From positions 287,404,395 through 287,468,394 of the forward strand of contig CM022298.1 in the NCBI GenBank assembly GCA_011799875.1: DNA of 64,000 bases, given 5' to 3'. Position 1 is the first letter of the stretch. Every line of letters begins with the position of its first letter. Position numbers and translations under genes: made by a program. This DNA is from Thinopyrum elongatum (Eukaryota; Streptophyta; Magnoliopsida; Poales; Poaceae). This document shows, one piece after another, positions 10,601-22,859 of the stretch. The notes beneath the pieces are model-generated. The model was not told where the DNA came from and made no database searches. It saw only the letters and a program-made list of their open reading frames with translations.

Positions 10601-12482
10601 ACCGTGAGCCGAGCTCACGGGTGCCCGTGGGAATCGCCGTGGCGGTCGATGGAGGAGGCATAGGGCACTAAACGGTGTTGGTGGGGGTAGTGTAGGGGTC
10701 ATGGAAGGGAGAGAGAGAGCAGGGCAAGCTCGAGGCGGTCCCGCGCGAGTGCAGCGACTGGCGAGCTCTGGCGGCGCTCGGGCGAGCTTGACAGAGGGTA
10801 AACGACGGTGAGGGAGGAGGGGCCCGACATCTTGGCGTGCCGCAGATGTCGAGGCGGCCTCGGGGGACATGATTCCGAAGCCCAAGGCCGTCAGGTGCCT
10901 TGGAATGGGCAAGCTACAGTGCGGTGGTGCACTGTAGCGCGCTCCAGAGCGCAAGCTCTGCACACCATGGCATTGTTTATGTGCCATGGGCGCGTCCACT
11001 AGTGTCTGGGGGGTTTTGGAGGTGAGTAAACAAAGTGTATGTGGCATTGGATGCTCTGGAGAACCACTGGAGTGAGAGAGGGGTAGAGAGAGAGAGAAAA
11101 CAGTGTTGTCCAGAGAGAGAAAATGGAGTTTCCACCCACCAATTATTGGTCCATGACCTTGAAAGAATTACTGGAGGTAGAAGATGACCAGGGTCATCTG
11201 TGGTAAAAATTTGAGCTCATGGAGAATAGTGGAATGTGTCAAAACAGTGGTTTTGGTAAAATGGCAGAAGGTGTTTGATGCAAGTTGGGGCAAGCAACAA
11301 GATTCTCCTTGACATGATATTTAACAGGATCAAATGGCATATAGCAATGATGTTGGTCACCAAGTTTGAGATCATTTGAAGAAAGTTTCCAATGTAACTT
11401 TGGCAAACCCTAGAAATCAACAGAAATTGATTTTCCAAGATGTAGTCATGCAAATCTTTTCTCCTTGATGCACCACTTGGTGTAGTGTCATAATTTAGAT
11501 ATTACAGCATGTCCACAAAAATTGAGATCAAAAGGAGACACTTGTCAATGTAGAGTTGCTCAAATTTGGTTCTGGACAGAGATAGTTTTGAGGCACTTTG
11601 ATCAAGTTATCTTGTTCTCCAACTTGTGCCATTTGGTCTAGATGAATTATTAGACCATTTTAGTATGTGCACCAAGTTTGAGAACATTTGGACAAGTTTG
11701 GTAGTGCAAAGTTGTTCAAACTTGGAAAAGGACAGAAATGTTTTTGAGAGGGTTTCATGGGGTTATACTGTTCTCCATGACACGAGACTTGTCAATATCA
11801 TCAAGTAGGCCATTTGTGAAATGGTGGAATGTTCTTGGATTTAATGGAGAATATTTCCTTTGTAAATATTTCAAAAGCTTGAAATATTCAGAATGGGTTT
11901 TTGAGGGATTTGACCAATATTCTGGTCATGACCATGTGTTTAAACTCATATATATGCACAATATATGTCCACTGAGTCTCCCTAAATTTTCTCAAATATT
12001 TTTGAAACATTAAAATAATTTTATCCTATTAAAGACCATTTTTGGCCTTAAGAAAAAGCCTTTAAATAAAATAGCAAAATAACTTTTAAATTAATATTTT
12101 TGTGGTTTATGGGAGTCCTATAACTAATAGGATTGAAATATAATTTTTGAAAAAAATTCATACCCTAAATTAAGTACTTGTAGTTCAAGCCTTAGTTCAG
12201 GGGTTTTTGGAAAACCTAATTTAGAAAATACTTTTGGCCAAATTATCTTTGCAAGAAAACACTATTCTGTCCTATACACATGGCATGATCATTGGGCAAG
12301 GTTTTGGATCAAGGAGATGAAGTATAGGGATGGAAGTTATTATATGACTTTTGGAGCACTTTGAAAATAGCACAAAAATCCAAATCAAGGCAAAGACCAA
12401 AACACCCAAAAGTTTTTGTCAAACCACATTTTATCATGGTTTATTAGCGTAAGTGTTGTGGCAGGAAAATCAGGGTGTGACA
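7683..12482 (-). repeat. Long LTR of the LARD-like element (its 3' LTR)
   Basis: At 4800 bp this is far longer than common LTRs. It has a G/C-rich island at about 9940-10990 between A/T-rich flanks. On the minus strand a TATAAA lies at plus 10578-10583. A proline-rich open frame of 131 codons (minus, 10084-10479) downstream of it is also open in the other LTR (18219-18614), but shows no known domain. No other feature was recognised. Confidence 0.9.
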
Positions 12483-12497
12483 GACCTACCCCCCTTA
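12483..12497 (-). other. Polypurine tract of the LARD-like element
   Basis: Read on the minus strand, TAAGGGGGGTAGGTC directly precedes the 3' LTR start TGTCACACCC. This fixes the element's orientation and marks the start of plus-strand DNA synthesis. Confidence 0.82.
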
Positions 12498-12540
12498 CAA
12501 GAATCTCGTCCCAAGATTCCCAAACTAGGCACAGAAAGGA

Positions 12541-12990
12541 ATACGGAAACTTGGATCTGGGGTAGTCTTCACGCCCCTATGTGGTTCCTTCCTCGGTGTG
12601 GTTGCTCCACTGAACCTTGAAGTACTTGATGGTGTGGCTTCGTATATGGCATTCTGCTTGTTGAAAAAAAAGGTCTCTTGCGGCAGGTCAGATCGGGCTG
12701 GAGGTCGATGGCTCGGTGATCGATGTCCTTGTAGAGATTGGGCTAGTTAGGAAGTTGGAAACACTTCCGGAGTTGTGACGCGTGGAAAACATTGTGCACA
12801 TTAGACAACTCAGGTGGCAACTCCAGCTGGTAACTGTCTTCTCTTCGGCTTGTAGTGATCTCGAAGGGGTTGATAAATCTTGGTGTGAGCTTCCCTTTGA
12901 CAAGGAAATGCTTGGTTCTTCTGAGAGGGGTGGCTCGCAGATACACATGGTCTTGGACGTGGAAGTTTACTTCTTGATGACGGTGGTTGG
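12541..12990 (-). pseudogene. Relic of gypsy integrase C-terminus and chromodomain inside the LARD-like element
   Basis: On the minus strand, at about 12990-12746, the frame reads VQDHVYLRATPLRRTKHF, KGKLTPRFINPFEI, YQLELPPELSNVHNVFHAS, QLRKCFQLPN. These are the successive blocks of gypsy integrase C-termini. Further on (plus 12660-12541), another minus frame gives TIKYFKVQWSNHTEEGTT, then a stop, then GREDYPRSKFPY. This is the chromodomain core found in chromoviruses, with the conserved Trp codon before GRED turned into a stop. Frames differ between the two parts, so at least one frameshift is present. It shows that this non-coding element descends from a chromovirus-type gypsy element. Confidence 0.78.
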
Positions 12991-15828
12991 CATAGTTCTT
13001 CCTCCTTGAAATGGCGGTTTTCAGATGTTCTCTGAGCAGCTGAACGGCTCTTCTTCCGTCTTCGGGTAGACAAGTATGTCACCAAATAAAGATGACAACC
13101 AACTTGTCCAAGTACTCTATGAATACTTGCCCACGGGGTACATAAAGTAGGCTGGGGTATTGGTGGTGGTCACGGTTGAGTATTGGCCAAGGTCTCCTCG
13201 GCCTATAGCCAAAACCCAAGGTCATGACCTGACCATGATGTGGCTTGGTAGAGCTTAAGGGTTTTAAGGATTCTAGGGTGCGAGTGAACGTTTATCATAT
13301 TATCCTTGAGCACAGTTTCTGAGATGCCAATTGTTCTATCTAGTCCTCTAGACAAATCACCTTATACCACCGAAAGCATCATTTCGTATAGGCCAACTCC
13401 AATCATCACTCATGCTAGTCATATCCTCATGACTCCCAAGAGGAGGTCTAACAAAATCATATATGTCAACTATCCCCAAACTCATATGCATGGTTATCCT
13501 CATGTAAAATCCATACAAGCTGCTAAGCTTGAGCTAAACATCACAATCCAAGTACTCAGCTTACCCATCCAGGGTCCATGATAGTGCATCTATATCCTAA
13601 GGAAACACGTCGTATACCAATCCAAGATCTTGTTTCCTCCCTATGAATCAAATCCAACAGCCCATTAGCTTCCATCGATCACTACATGACCCATCAATCC
13701 TACAAATCCAATATCTATGGCGTCCCACATGATCTTCTAAAATCCCTATAATTCCTAAATCCTTGAAAAGGGCTATCCTTACTATAGTCAGTCCACCAAT
13801 TTCCGTTATCATGGTCAAGTAAACTCCAAGGTCAGGTGCATATAGATCCTTAAATCTGACAACAACCCAATATCCCTAGTTTATTATCCACCGAGAAACA
13901 TGGTATCATGATCGATGTCATCAGTCTAAATCCAATTTACTCTGAACCATGTAGACTTACTCAGAATCTATACTCCACTATGATCACTTATTTAATCCAA
14001 ATCTCATATCCTACGAGAATTCCTACCTGTTCCCCCAAGTCATTATCGTAATGTCAACAATATCCTATTGATATCATCTTGATCAAATCAAAATCTTATT
14101 CCTCCAAGAATCTCAGCTTGTGATCATAATTGTCCTACTAAATCCAATTTAACCAAGGGAGAAGTAAATTATGCTACTCTATTAACATGATCCCACCAAG
14201 TTCGTCTACCAACATAAAAGCCTCATAATCCATGAAAGAGTCTCAGGCATTTCCTCAAGGTACCTATTATAGCCTCGGCAAATCATGTACCCTCAAAACG
14301 ATCTTCCCTATGGCATCGGTAGTTCTGGTGCTATCTTAGGATGATAATGTGCTAGTTCAGTATGCCCACTAGTTCCATACTGAACCCAGTGATGAGCAAA
14401 GGTTACTTAGGCTTAACTGGTTCTCTTGCAATTCTGTGGGTTAAGCACATGGTTAAGGATTCAAACTGGGGTATCTCGTGAAGTCTCGAAGGGTCTAGGG
14501 ATGGGTTTCCAGTCTTGAGGGGTAAACATAACTCTACAGGGTTGCACTTGGTCAAGGAGGCTGCAGCAAAAGTCTTCAGTGCTAGTGGGTTGTCAAGGGG
14601 GAATCCTTGGTGCATCCTGCCTTGCTGGTCTTCAATTGATGAGAGAGATGAGAGGGAAAAGCAGCATAGTGGAGGTGCCAAAAGGGGTGGGGGGTTCTAT
14701 GGTGCAAGTGCAAACAAACAGGTGCCGAAAGGGCCAAACACAAGCAACAAGGTAAGGTAGGTGATATAGTCATGTACTTGTTACCTAGAGCAAAAGTCCG
14801 ACTTATATCAAAGCACAAACAAATAAAAGACAAGCAACACAGAACATGGTTCCATTTGAACCATCATATGGACTCGACTTCGCATAGGGGGTACACGACT
14901 CATCCTACCCTAGGGGTTCTCGGACTCAATAGTCATGCTTTGCTTCATGTCTCAGAGAGAAGGACATGCAGTCTTCTGGGTCTTCCTCAGGTGTTGCTAT
15001 GTCTCTTGTGGTTGTTCGATGAAACAATCCGGGTTGGGGCCTGGAGAATCTTTGACATCTTCTCATCTGGTAAGATGACGGGGCGAAGGTGGTTCCTCGT
15101 GGCTGCCATTGTCCGGGTCTTCGGTTATCTCTGTAATCATGACAATGCCTTCTTGTATTCTAAGGTATCGAGGCTTCCAGGTAGGCATCCTTTATGCAAT
15201 TACATCAACAAGGCATACTAGAGGTCCAGTCTGTCGGTTATGTTGATGACAACACCGACACCAAGAGCGGGGGATGAAGAGAACTGTTTTCCTGCTCACT
15301 ATAGTGAGGCGGACCAAATGGCAAGGTTCTCATCCACCGGTGGTTGCCGATACAACAACGGTAAGGACAGGGTTGCTCTATTAGCGATGTATATCATGAT
15401 CTTGCATATCTTATGCCCAGATCATTGTAGGCCAAGGTTGCATCATCCTGGGGCAGTGTTGAGGGTCTACCATCTTCTGGGTCTCGATGTCCTCATTCCT
15501 CGAGAAGGTATCTTCTGTTGGTATCGTCTTGTCGTGGTGTCACCAAACTTGTGTTCAGAAGATTTGGGTGAATATCTGGCAAGGCGTCTTCCTTTTAGGT
15601 TATCCACGAGGATTTCAAGGAATCCAGTGGTCAGGGGCATAAGGGTACTAGCGACCATTTGCAAAAGTTTTGAAGGGGAAGAGGTCAATAAGTAAAATAT
15701 ATCTTAGTTTTCGAAAACTTTAGAAGGGAAGAGAAGAATAGATGGGTTTTGAAAATAAAAGATAGTTTTGAAAATAGTTTTACCCTAACTAACGACCATG
15801 CTAACTAAGGCTTCCTACAGTCAGGATG
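12991..15828. other. Non-coding core of the LARD-like element
   Basis: No conserved protein block is recognisable on either strand. The left half (13,300-14,400) is A/T-rich with scattered stops. The right half contains short open frames without domain signature. In a LARD this part is thought to serve packaging and structure of the RNA, but nothing here proves a function. Confidence 0.6.
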
Positions 15829-15840
15829 GCTCTGATACTA
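15829..15840 (-). other. Primer binding site of the LARD-like element
   Basis: On the minus strand the site reads TAGTATCAGAGC, one base off the initiator-Met-tRNA primer site TGGTATCAGAGC. It lies five bases from the LTR that ends at 15845. It proves minus orientation. Confidence 0.85.
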
Positions 15841-15844
15841 GCTC

Positions 15845-18800
15845 TGTGGGGACCCCGACTCATAAGTCGTGATCACCGAATGCACGTGTACAGTGATCCC
15901 AGAGATCAATGCTCACTGAACACACAGAAGCTGAATAACAAGAGACTTACATCCATACATACCGTCTTACACAAATTATGACCATGATGGTCAAGTCTTC
16001 GTAAACTCGCAGCGGAAAATCTTCAACGATAGCGTGAGCCCATGCCATCTGCCTTAACCCTATAGGCATTCTGACTGGGGAAGCGTCCTAGCTCGCATGA
16101 TTGTCACCAAGAACTCTTCTTCGTATACTTGCTCTTCCAGGCCTGGCCAAGTAAATAGCCAGGGACAAGCAAGTGAGTACGTTTGAATGTACTCGCAAGC
16201 AACCCAAGAGTGATAACAAAGTAATTATGCAAGGTTCTACTGCTAAATTGGCATTTTTGCGGAAAGCTAGTTTTTCTCATGCAAGTAAGATCAACATTTA
16301 TCAAGGACATGAATGCGTCTGCAACAAGTATAAGGAGGTTATAAACATCAACATCGAGAAAGAATTATGAACAAATCATGCTCAAGCTCATCGTGACTTC
16401 CTCACGAATCATATCAACAATATTACCAAACCATGTTGTTTGTCAGAAACATATGGACATAGTCTAAGCAGCACCACCCAACTGTCCTTGACCGTGGACA
16501 CAGCTACTCGAATAGTTTTACACTCTGCAGAGGTTGCACACTTTAGCCACAAGATCCGGGGAACTTTCGTGTCATCCACAACCCGCGGTACCTCAAGTAC
16601 CCGGGGTAAGTGCCCGATCACTACCTTTCCCTAGTCATGATTAACATAGAGTCCACTCGATTGGTAACAGCCCCCATGCCAAACATTGTCACATAATAAA
16701 TTTTGTGGAGCCACACTCTCATATTCATCACATAACACAAGCACGGGGGTACCAACGGTGTGTCCGGTTCCCTGTAAAAACAGTCATGGCCGCCTATCCA
16801 AGCACGACCCGGTCCCGAGCGTGACCACGTCACTCTCGTCACTAGTAATGCGGGCATCCATGCTAGCACGAACTAGGTAATCAATAATGCCCTTTCCCAT
16901 ATAAGGGTAGAGTGGTTGCACATGTTTGGTTGGGACGATCGACAAATCTTAAATCTAATCCGCCTCTGTAAACAACACTTCCATCAAGCCTCGGTACACT
17001 ACCTCTCCACCAAGTAGTGACCGACTTCATCATCATCTCCCAGGGGCATTAGTGGCACCACTGGGGCTATTTGCAAGTATGTCAAATCACACTTGTTTCT
17101 TTCCATGCATAACCCTGACCCATTTTGCGTAGCCAACTACTACAGCATATTACTACAACCCACCAACACAACTCTAAACAAGGATAGAGTCATGAACAAT
17201 GCAAGTATCAACGGGGTATGCAACGGAGGCAAGCCTAGCAAGGTTGCCATTCAAGATATATCATGCACTCGATGAAACAACAAAAATGATATTACGATGT
17301 AAAAGTGGTTCATCATGGTCAAAGGGCTGCTTGCCTGGCTCCGCAAGGTCTTCAATCCTTCTGGTCCATCTCCGAGTATTCCGTCTACTTCGTCAACTAA
17401 CATCGGAAACAATCACAGTAAGCAACACAACAAGGCAAAAAATAAAAGTGCTCTAAAAATGTGAATTGGACTTTTCTAGGATACCTTTGGTCATATGAAA
17501 AATGACCAAAGTGGTTTCATTGGGATTGGATCAATGGATATTTTTGAACATTTCAATATGATAAAATCAAGAGAGTAATGGATTTGCAAGAAGTGTACGG
17601 AAGCATTATTTTAAAAAATGTGCAAAGTCACCCATTTAACAAGGAATGATTTTAGAAGCATCTAGGAGTTGGTTTCACTGGATTTGGAGTTCAAAGGAAT
17701 TTCCTATGAATTTGCAAATTTGGCTATACATGGAGAAATAGACCAATGTTTGATGTGGCACAGAAGGTATTGGGGAAAATGTTCTGAAACTAAGTTATGA
17801 ACATATAAGTACCTAGGAATTTGAATCATGGCATTTGGATCAAAAATGGGCTCTCTGTGATTTTCTAAAGTTCATCACAGAAATGGAAAATTAGGATTTG
17901 ATAAAAAAAATTGTGAAGAAAATGCTTCTGGACAAATGTGCAAATTGTACCATGTGATAGAGTATGAATTTATGAACTAATAGAAATTTGAATCATCAAA
18001 TTTGGAGTTCATATGAATATTTGGGAGATTTTACAAATCCCTGGAAAAGAAAAAGAAAAAAAGGAAAGAGTTTATACCTAACAATACGCACTGGGTGTAA
18101 GATAGCTGATGGGCCGGCCCGGTGGCTGAGCCACGCGGGCGCACGGGCGACGTCGAAGGCGCCTTCCGCCTAGGCGTGTTCACTGCAGGGAGGCGCGGGA
18201 CGGAGAAGCCGTCTCCACTTATGCGCAGGCCCCACCTGGCAGGCTCGTCTCCCTCCTCCCGCTCGAACAGAGGCGAGGTAGGGGAGGCAGGGCCGAGCGC
18301 TTGCCGGTGTTTGCCCCGGCGACTCGGGCCACCCCCTGCGGGGCTCCGGCCACCGGAGCGACCAGGGCGACGAGGCGCATCCGCTTGGGGGATTGGTTTC
18401 CTCCGAGGAGCATGGGGGCGAGCGGGGCTTCGGATGTGGCGGAGACCGACGATGGCGAAGACGGCTTGCGACGATGCAGCCGCGGATAAGAAGAAGTGGA
18501 GCCCCGGGGTGGTCTGCGGTGACCTAGGTGCTGGTCTGGAGTGGTTCTAGGGGGAGGAGTAGGAGTGACGGGCGGCAATTTTGCTCGAGGCCGAGGCGGT
18601 GACATGGCGGCCATGGGGAAGAATCCGAGCTCAAGAGCTCGAATGGCTTGCCAGGGGGGTCTCTAGAAGTTGCAGGAGAGATTAGGAGGGGGAGAGAGAG
18701 CTCAGGAGGGCTTTATATGGCGAGGCCATGGCGCACCGTGAGCCGAGCTAACGAGTGCCCGTGGGAATCGCTGTGGCGGTCGAGGGAGGAGGCCTAGGGC

Positions 18801-20615
18801 ACTCAAAGGCGTTGGTGGGGGTAGTGTAGGGCTCATGGAAGGGAGAGAGAGAGGGCAGGGCGAACTCGAGGCGGTCCCGCGCGAGTGCAGCGACTGGCGA
18901 GCTCGGGCGGCGCTCGGGCGAGCTCGACATAGGGTAAACGATGGTGAGGGAGGAGGGGCCTGACATCTTGGCATGCCGCGCATGTCGAGGCGGCCTCGGG
19001 GGACATGATTCCGAAGCCCAAGGCCGTCGGGTGCCTTGGAATGGGCAAGCTACAGTGCGGTGGTGCACTGTAGTGCGCTCCAGAGCGCGAGCTCTGCACG
19101 CCATGGCATTGTTTATGTGCCATGGGCGCGTCCACTAGTGTCTGGGGGGTTTTGGAGGTGAGTAAACAAAGTGTATGTGGCATTGGATGCTCTGGAGAAC
19201 CACTGGAGTGAGAGAGGGGTAGAGAGAGAGAGAAAACAGTGTTGTCCAGAGAGAGAAAGTGGGGTTTTCACCCACCAATTATTGGTCCATGACCTTGAAA
19301 GAATTACTGGAGGTAGAAGATGATCAGGGTCAGCTGTGGTAAAAATTTGAGCTCATGGAGAATAGTGGAAGGGGTTAAAACAGTGGTTTTGGTAAAATGG
19401 CAGAAGGTGTTTGATGCAAGTTGGGGCAAGCAACAAGATTCTCCTTGACATGATATTTAACAGGATCAAATGGCATATAGCAATGAGGTTGGTCACCAAG
19501 TTTGAGATCATTTGAAGAAAGTTTCCAATGTAACTTTGGCAAACCCTAGAAATCAACAGAAATTGATTTTCCAAGATTTATACATGCAAATCTTTTCTCC
19601 TTGATGCACCACTTGGTGTAGTGTCATAATTTAGATACTACAGCATGTCCACAAAAATTGAGATCAAAAGGACACACTTGTCAATGTAGAGTTGCTCAAA
19701 TTTGGTTCTGGACAGAGATAGTTTTGAGGCACTTTGATCAAGTTATCTTGTTCTCCAACTTGTGCCATTTGGTCTAGATGAATTATTAGTCCATTTTAGT
19801 ATGTGCACCAAGTTTGAGAACATTTGGACAAGTTTGGTAGTGCAAAGTTTTCAAACTTGGAAAAGGACAGAAATGTTTTTGAGAGGGTTTCATGGGGTTA
19901 TACTATTCTCCATGACACGAGACTTGTCAAGATCATCAAGTAGGCCATTTGTGAAATGGTGGAATTTTCTTGGATTTAATGGAGAATATTTCCTTTGTAA
20001 ATATTTCAAAAGCTTGAAATATCCAGAAAGGGTTTTTGTGGGATTTAACCAATATTTTGGTCATGACCATGTGTTTAACTCATATATATGGACAATATAT
20101 GTCCACTGAGTCTCCCTAAATTTTCTCAAATATTTTTGAAACATTAAAATAATTTTATCCTATTAAAGACCATTTCTGGCCTTAAGAAAAATCCTTTAAA
20201 TAAAATAGCAAAATAACTTTTAAATTAATATTTTTATGGTTTATGGGAGTCCTATAACTAATAGGATTCAAATATAATTTTTGAAAGATTTGTCATACCC
20301 TAAATTAAGTACTTGTAGTTCAAGCCTTAGTTCAGGGGTTTTTGGAAAACCTAATTTAGAAAATACTTTTTGGCCAAATTATTTTTGCAAGAAAACACTA
20401 TTCTGTCCTATACACATGGCTTGATCATTGGGTAAGGTTTTGGATCAAGATGAAGTATAGGGATGGAAGTTACTATATGAGTTTTAGAGCACTTTGAAAA
20501 TAGCACAACAATCCAAATCAAGGCAAAGACCAAAACACCCAAAAGTGTTTGTCAAACCACATTTTATCATGGTTTATTAGCTTAAGTGTTGTGGCATGAA
20601 AATCAGGGTGTGACA
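15845..20615 (-). repeat. Long LTR of the LARD-like element (its 5' LTR)
   Basis: At 4771 bp, it is homologous along its whole length to 7683-12482. A minus-strand TATAAA lies at plus 18712-18717. Compared with the partner it lacks about 30 bp near plus 18230 (partner 10065-10100) and shows scattered single-base differences. Confidence 0.9.
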
Positions 20616-20878
20616 AAAATGGATGAGAACAGCTTTGTCAGTGAGCACATACACAGAATGTCTGGGTATTACAACCGTCTGGTTGAGTTGGGAGTTGAGC
20701 TCCCGCCTGAGGCGATCACTGCCAGAGTTCTTCAATCACTACCACCTAGCTACAAGAGCTTTGTGTTGAACTATAACATGCAAGGGATGAATAGGTCAGT
20801 CTCCGAGCTGTTCGCGATGCTGAAAGTCACGGAAGTAGACATCCAGAAGGAGCATCAAGTGTTGATGGTCAATAAAAC
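20616..20878 (+). pseudogene. Angela unit 1 gag, middle part
   Basis: Between two insertions a short stretch of Gag remains: MDENSFVSEHIHRMSGYYNR, ELPPEAITARVLQSLPPSYK, MNRSVSELFAMLKVTEVDIQ. It matches unit 2 Gag (45731-45990) nearly residue for residue. It is bounded by AAAAT on the left (LARD TSD) and AAAAC on the right (gypsy TSD). Confidence 0.9.
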
Positions 20879-21747
20879 TGTCGACGTTTTGGGAACCAGG
20901 GTACCCAGACTTGCCTGCCTGCGGCCCACAGCATGGTTCCCTCGACGGCCTGGTACGGCCCATCTCCAAGACCACCAAGACAAGACCCTCGCGAGGGGCC
21001 AGGCCTCGCGAGGAGGACGACACCAAGACCTCCCGAGGGAGCGGCCTCCCCAGGTGGCCTCCTGAGGAGTGGAGATTTCTATGCAGGTACCCAGCCTCAC
21101 GAGGCTGCGATGACGTGAGCCATGACGACCAGGGCGAGGCGGGCGCCAGCGGGCGCAGAGGAGGCAGTTTCCTCTTTGGTGCTAAGGAGGCAAGGACAAG
21201 CGTGGGTTCCCGAGGAATCTCCCAAAGGTTTCCATTCCGGTGCTACAAGACCAAGACCACAGGCTTGGCAAGGCAAAGGTCATCACCGAGCCCACCGCTG
21301 CGTCACGACCAGAAGCTTTGCAGAAGAAGACCACCTTTTGTCAGGATAGGATGTACTACTTGTCCACTTTCAAATTGGCCGTTGTGGTATCCGTTCCTGC
21401 CTAAGTTTTGAGGGAAGAGGACCAAGGCCACTATAAATATAGGTTAGCCACCACCATAGAAGGGGTCGACTCATTCTCACCCCTGAGCTCTCGCGAGGTT
21501 GTTCATCCTCTGTACTAGTTCATCCTCAGCCCCTCGTGAGGCCAATCCACCACAAAGCAGGAGTAGGGTTTTACACTGCAAGGTGGCCCGAACCTGGGTA
21601 AACTGCCATGTTCTTCTTCTTCCTTGCTCACGCGAATCCGGCTAGGCTAGGCTGTGGGGCGATGGGCTCTATGCTTGAGAGGTTGAGATCTTCACACACG
21701 CCCCAGAGTTCGAACCTTCTTGGGTCTGCGGAGCCCTGAATCCGACA
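20879..21747 (+). repeat. 5' LTR of the B3-carrying gypsy element
   Basis: It runs from TGTCGACGTTTTGGG to TGAATCCGACA. A TATA box TATAAATAT lies at 21432-21440. It is 39 bp longer than the 3' LTR, partly through extra sequence at about 20916-20945 (CTGCGGCCCACAGC region) and near 21050. Confidence 0.9.
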
Positions 21748-21767
21748 TTTGGCCCGCCAGGTAGGGG
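21748..21767 (+). other. Primer binding site region of the B3-carrying gypsy element
   Basis: TTTGGCCCGCCAGGTAGGGG follows the LTR directly. It resembles TTTGGCGCGCCAGGTAG next to the 5' LTR of the minus-strand gypsy at 60777-60793, with one C/G difference, so both elements probably use the same tRNA primer class. Confidence 0.72.
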
Positions 21768-21845
21768 CGTGTCGAAGTCCGCTCCTTCGTCGACCATGCT
21801 TCGCCCTCGCCTCGCGGCCCCCATGGAGGGCGCGGCCCTGCAGGC

Positions 21846-22859
21846 ATGGCCGCCCGAGGCGTACGGGAGCACCGTGGGTCACCCGGCCTTCGCCCCCGAT
21901 CTGCGACGAGTGTAGTGGCCCGTGAGGTTCAGGCCGGCGTTGCCCCCATGATACAACGACGTTGCGGACCTCGAAGGGTTCCTCCGGTCATAAGCGCAGG
22001 CCACTGTGGCGGCGGCGGCGATGACAAGGCCATGGTAAACTGGTTCCCCCTCGCCCTCACGGAGGCTCCTCGATCCTGGCTCCGCGGCCTCCCGCGCGCC
22101 TTGATCTCCTCTTGGGAGGATCTCTGCGACCAGTTCGTCACACGCTTCGCGGCCCCAGCACCCTTCGCGTTCGCATGCATCATCGGCGGATCACAGGCGC
22201 CTGCATTAGGCCGTCGCATCAAGCAGTTTCTCCATCAGCAAGGTACCGCCCGACCGCAGTGCGTGGCGGTGCAAGGCCGCGCCGGACGTGAGACCGCCAT
22301 CACCTTCGATTCCAGAGACCACCCCAAGGCCACGACTGCGGCGGTTGCTCTCCCCATGTTGTGTACTCCCACCATCAGCAACGTCGCGGTGACCAAGACC
22401 CTCATCGACGGAGGCGCCGGCCTAAACGTCCTCTTGGTGGAAACCTTCGATTTGCTTCAAGTACCATATAATCAGCTGCTCCCCACCCGGCCTTTCTCGG
22501 GGGTGGTGAATGGCGCGACCACTCCCCTGGGACATATACGCCTCCCCGTCACCTTCGGCACGCGCGAAAACTACCACACCGAGCTCATCGACTTCGACAT
22601 CGCTCACATCGGCCTCCCGTACAACACCATCCTGGGGTATCCGGCCCTCGCCAAGTTCATGGCAGCTACCCATCCGGGTTACAATGTCGTCAAGATGCCG
22701 GGCAGTAGCGGCATCATCATGGTGGTCGGGGATACGAAGGATGCGGTCCGGACCCTCAAGCTTGTCTACAGGGCCGCGGCCGCTACACGTCCTGCCACCG
22801 CGGGCGCGGCGATGGCTCAGGAGGCCGCGCCCACGAAGAAAAAGCTGCTGTTCTCTTAG
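21846..22859 (+). pseudogene. Gypsy gag remnant and aspartic protease
   Basis: The frame has 337 codons. A short Gag stretch (DDKAMVNWFPLALTEAPRSW, then SWEDLCDQFVTRFAAP near 22030-22160) is followed at once by protease, so most of gag and its zinc knuckle are deleted. The protease part shows IDGGAGLNVL (near 22405-22435), where gypsy retropepsins have D-S/T-G or the related DGGAGLN form, and IGLPYNTILGYPALAKF further on. A TAG at 22857-22859 ends the frame, but RT codons follow in the same frame (DRAETKQVPIDIG), so the stop looks like a CAG to TAG change inside one polyprotein. Confidence 0.85.

Larger units (their letters stand above)
7683..20615 (-). mobile_element. LARD-like gypsy derivative with 4.8-kb LTRs and a 3.4-kb internal domain
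   Basis: The 12,933-bp element is bounded by TGTGGGGACC and GGTGTGACA and flanked by AAAAT (7678-7682 and 20616-20620). LTRs are 7683-12482 and 15845-20615. The primer site next to the right LTR and the purine tract next to the left LTR are both on the minus strand, so the element points left. The internal domain lacks gag, protease and RT and keeps only a decayed integrase C-terminus and chromodomain. Very long LTRs with a short non-coding core match the LARD class; barley Sukkula is a known example, but identity with it is not claimed. Confidence 0.88.

Noticed and set aside
10568..11047. 159-codon minus-strand frame in the giant LTR
   Set aside because: Present in the other LTR only in shortened form (18833-19183), no domain, G/C-rich context; treated as chance.
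14403..15695. Several frames of 70-150 codons in the LARD core
   Set aside because: No conserved block, no agreement with any retroelement protein in either orientation.
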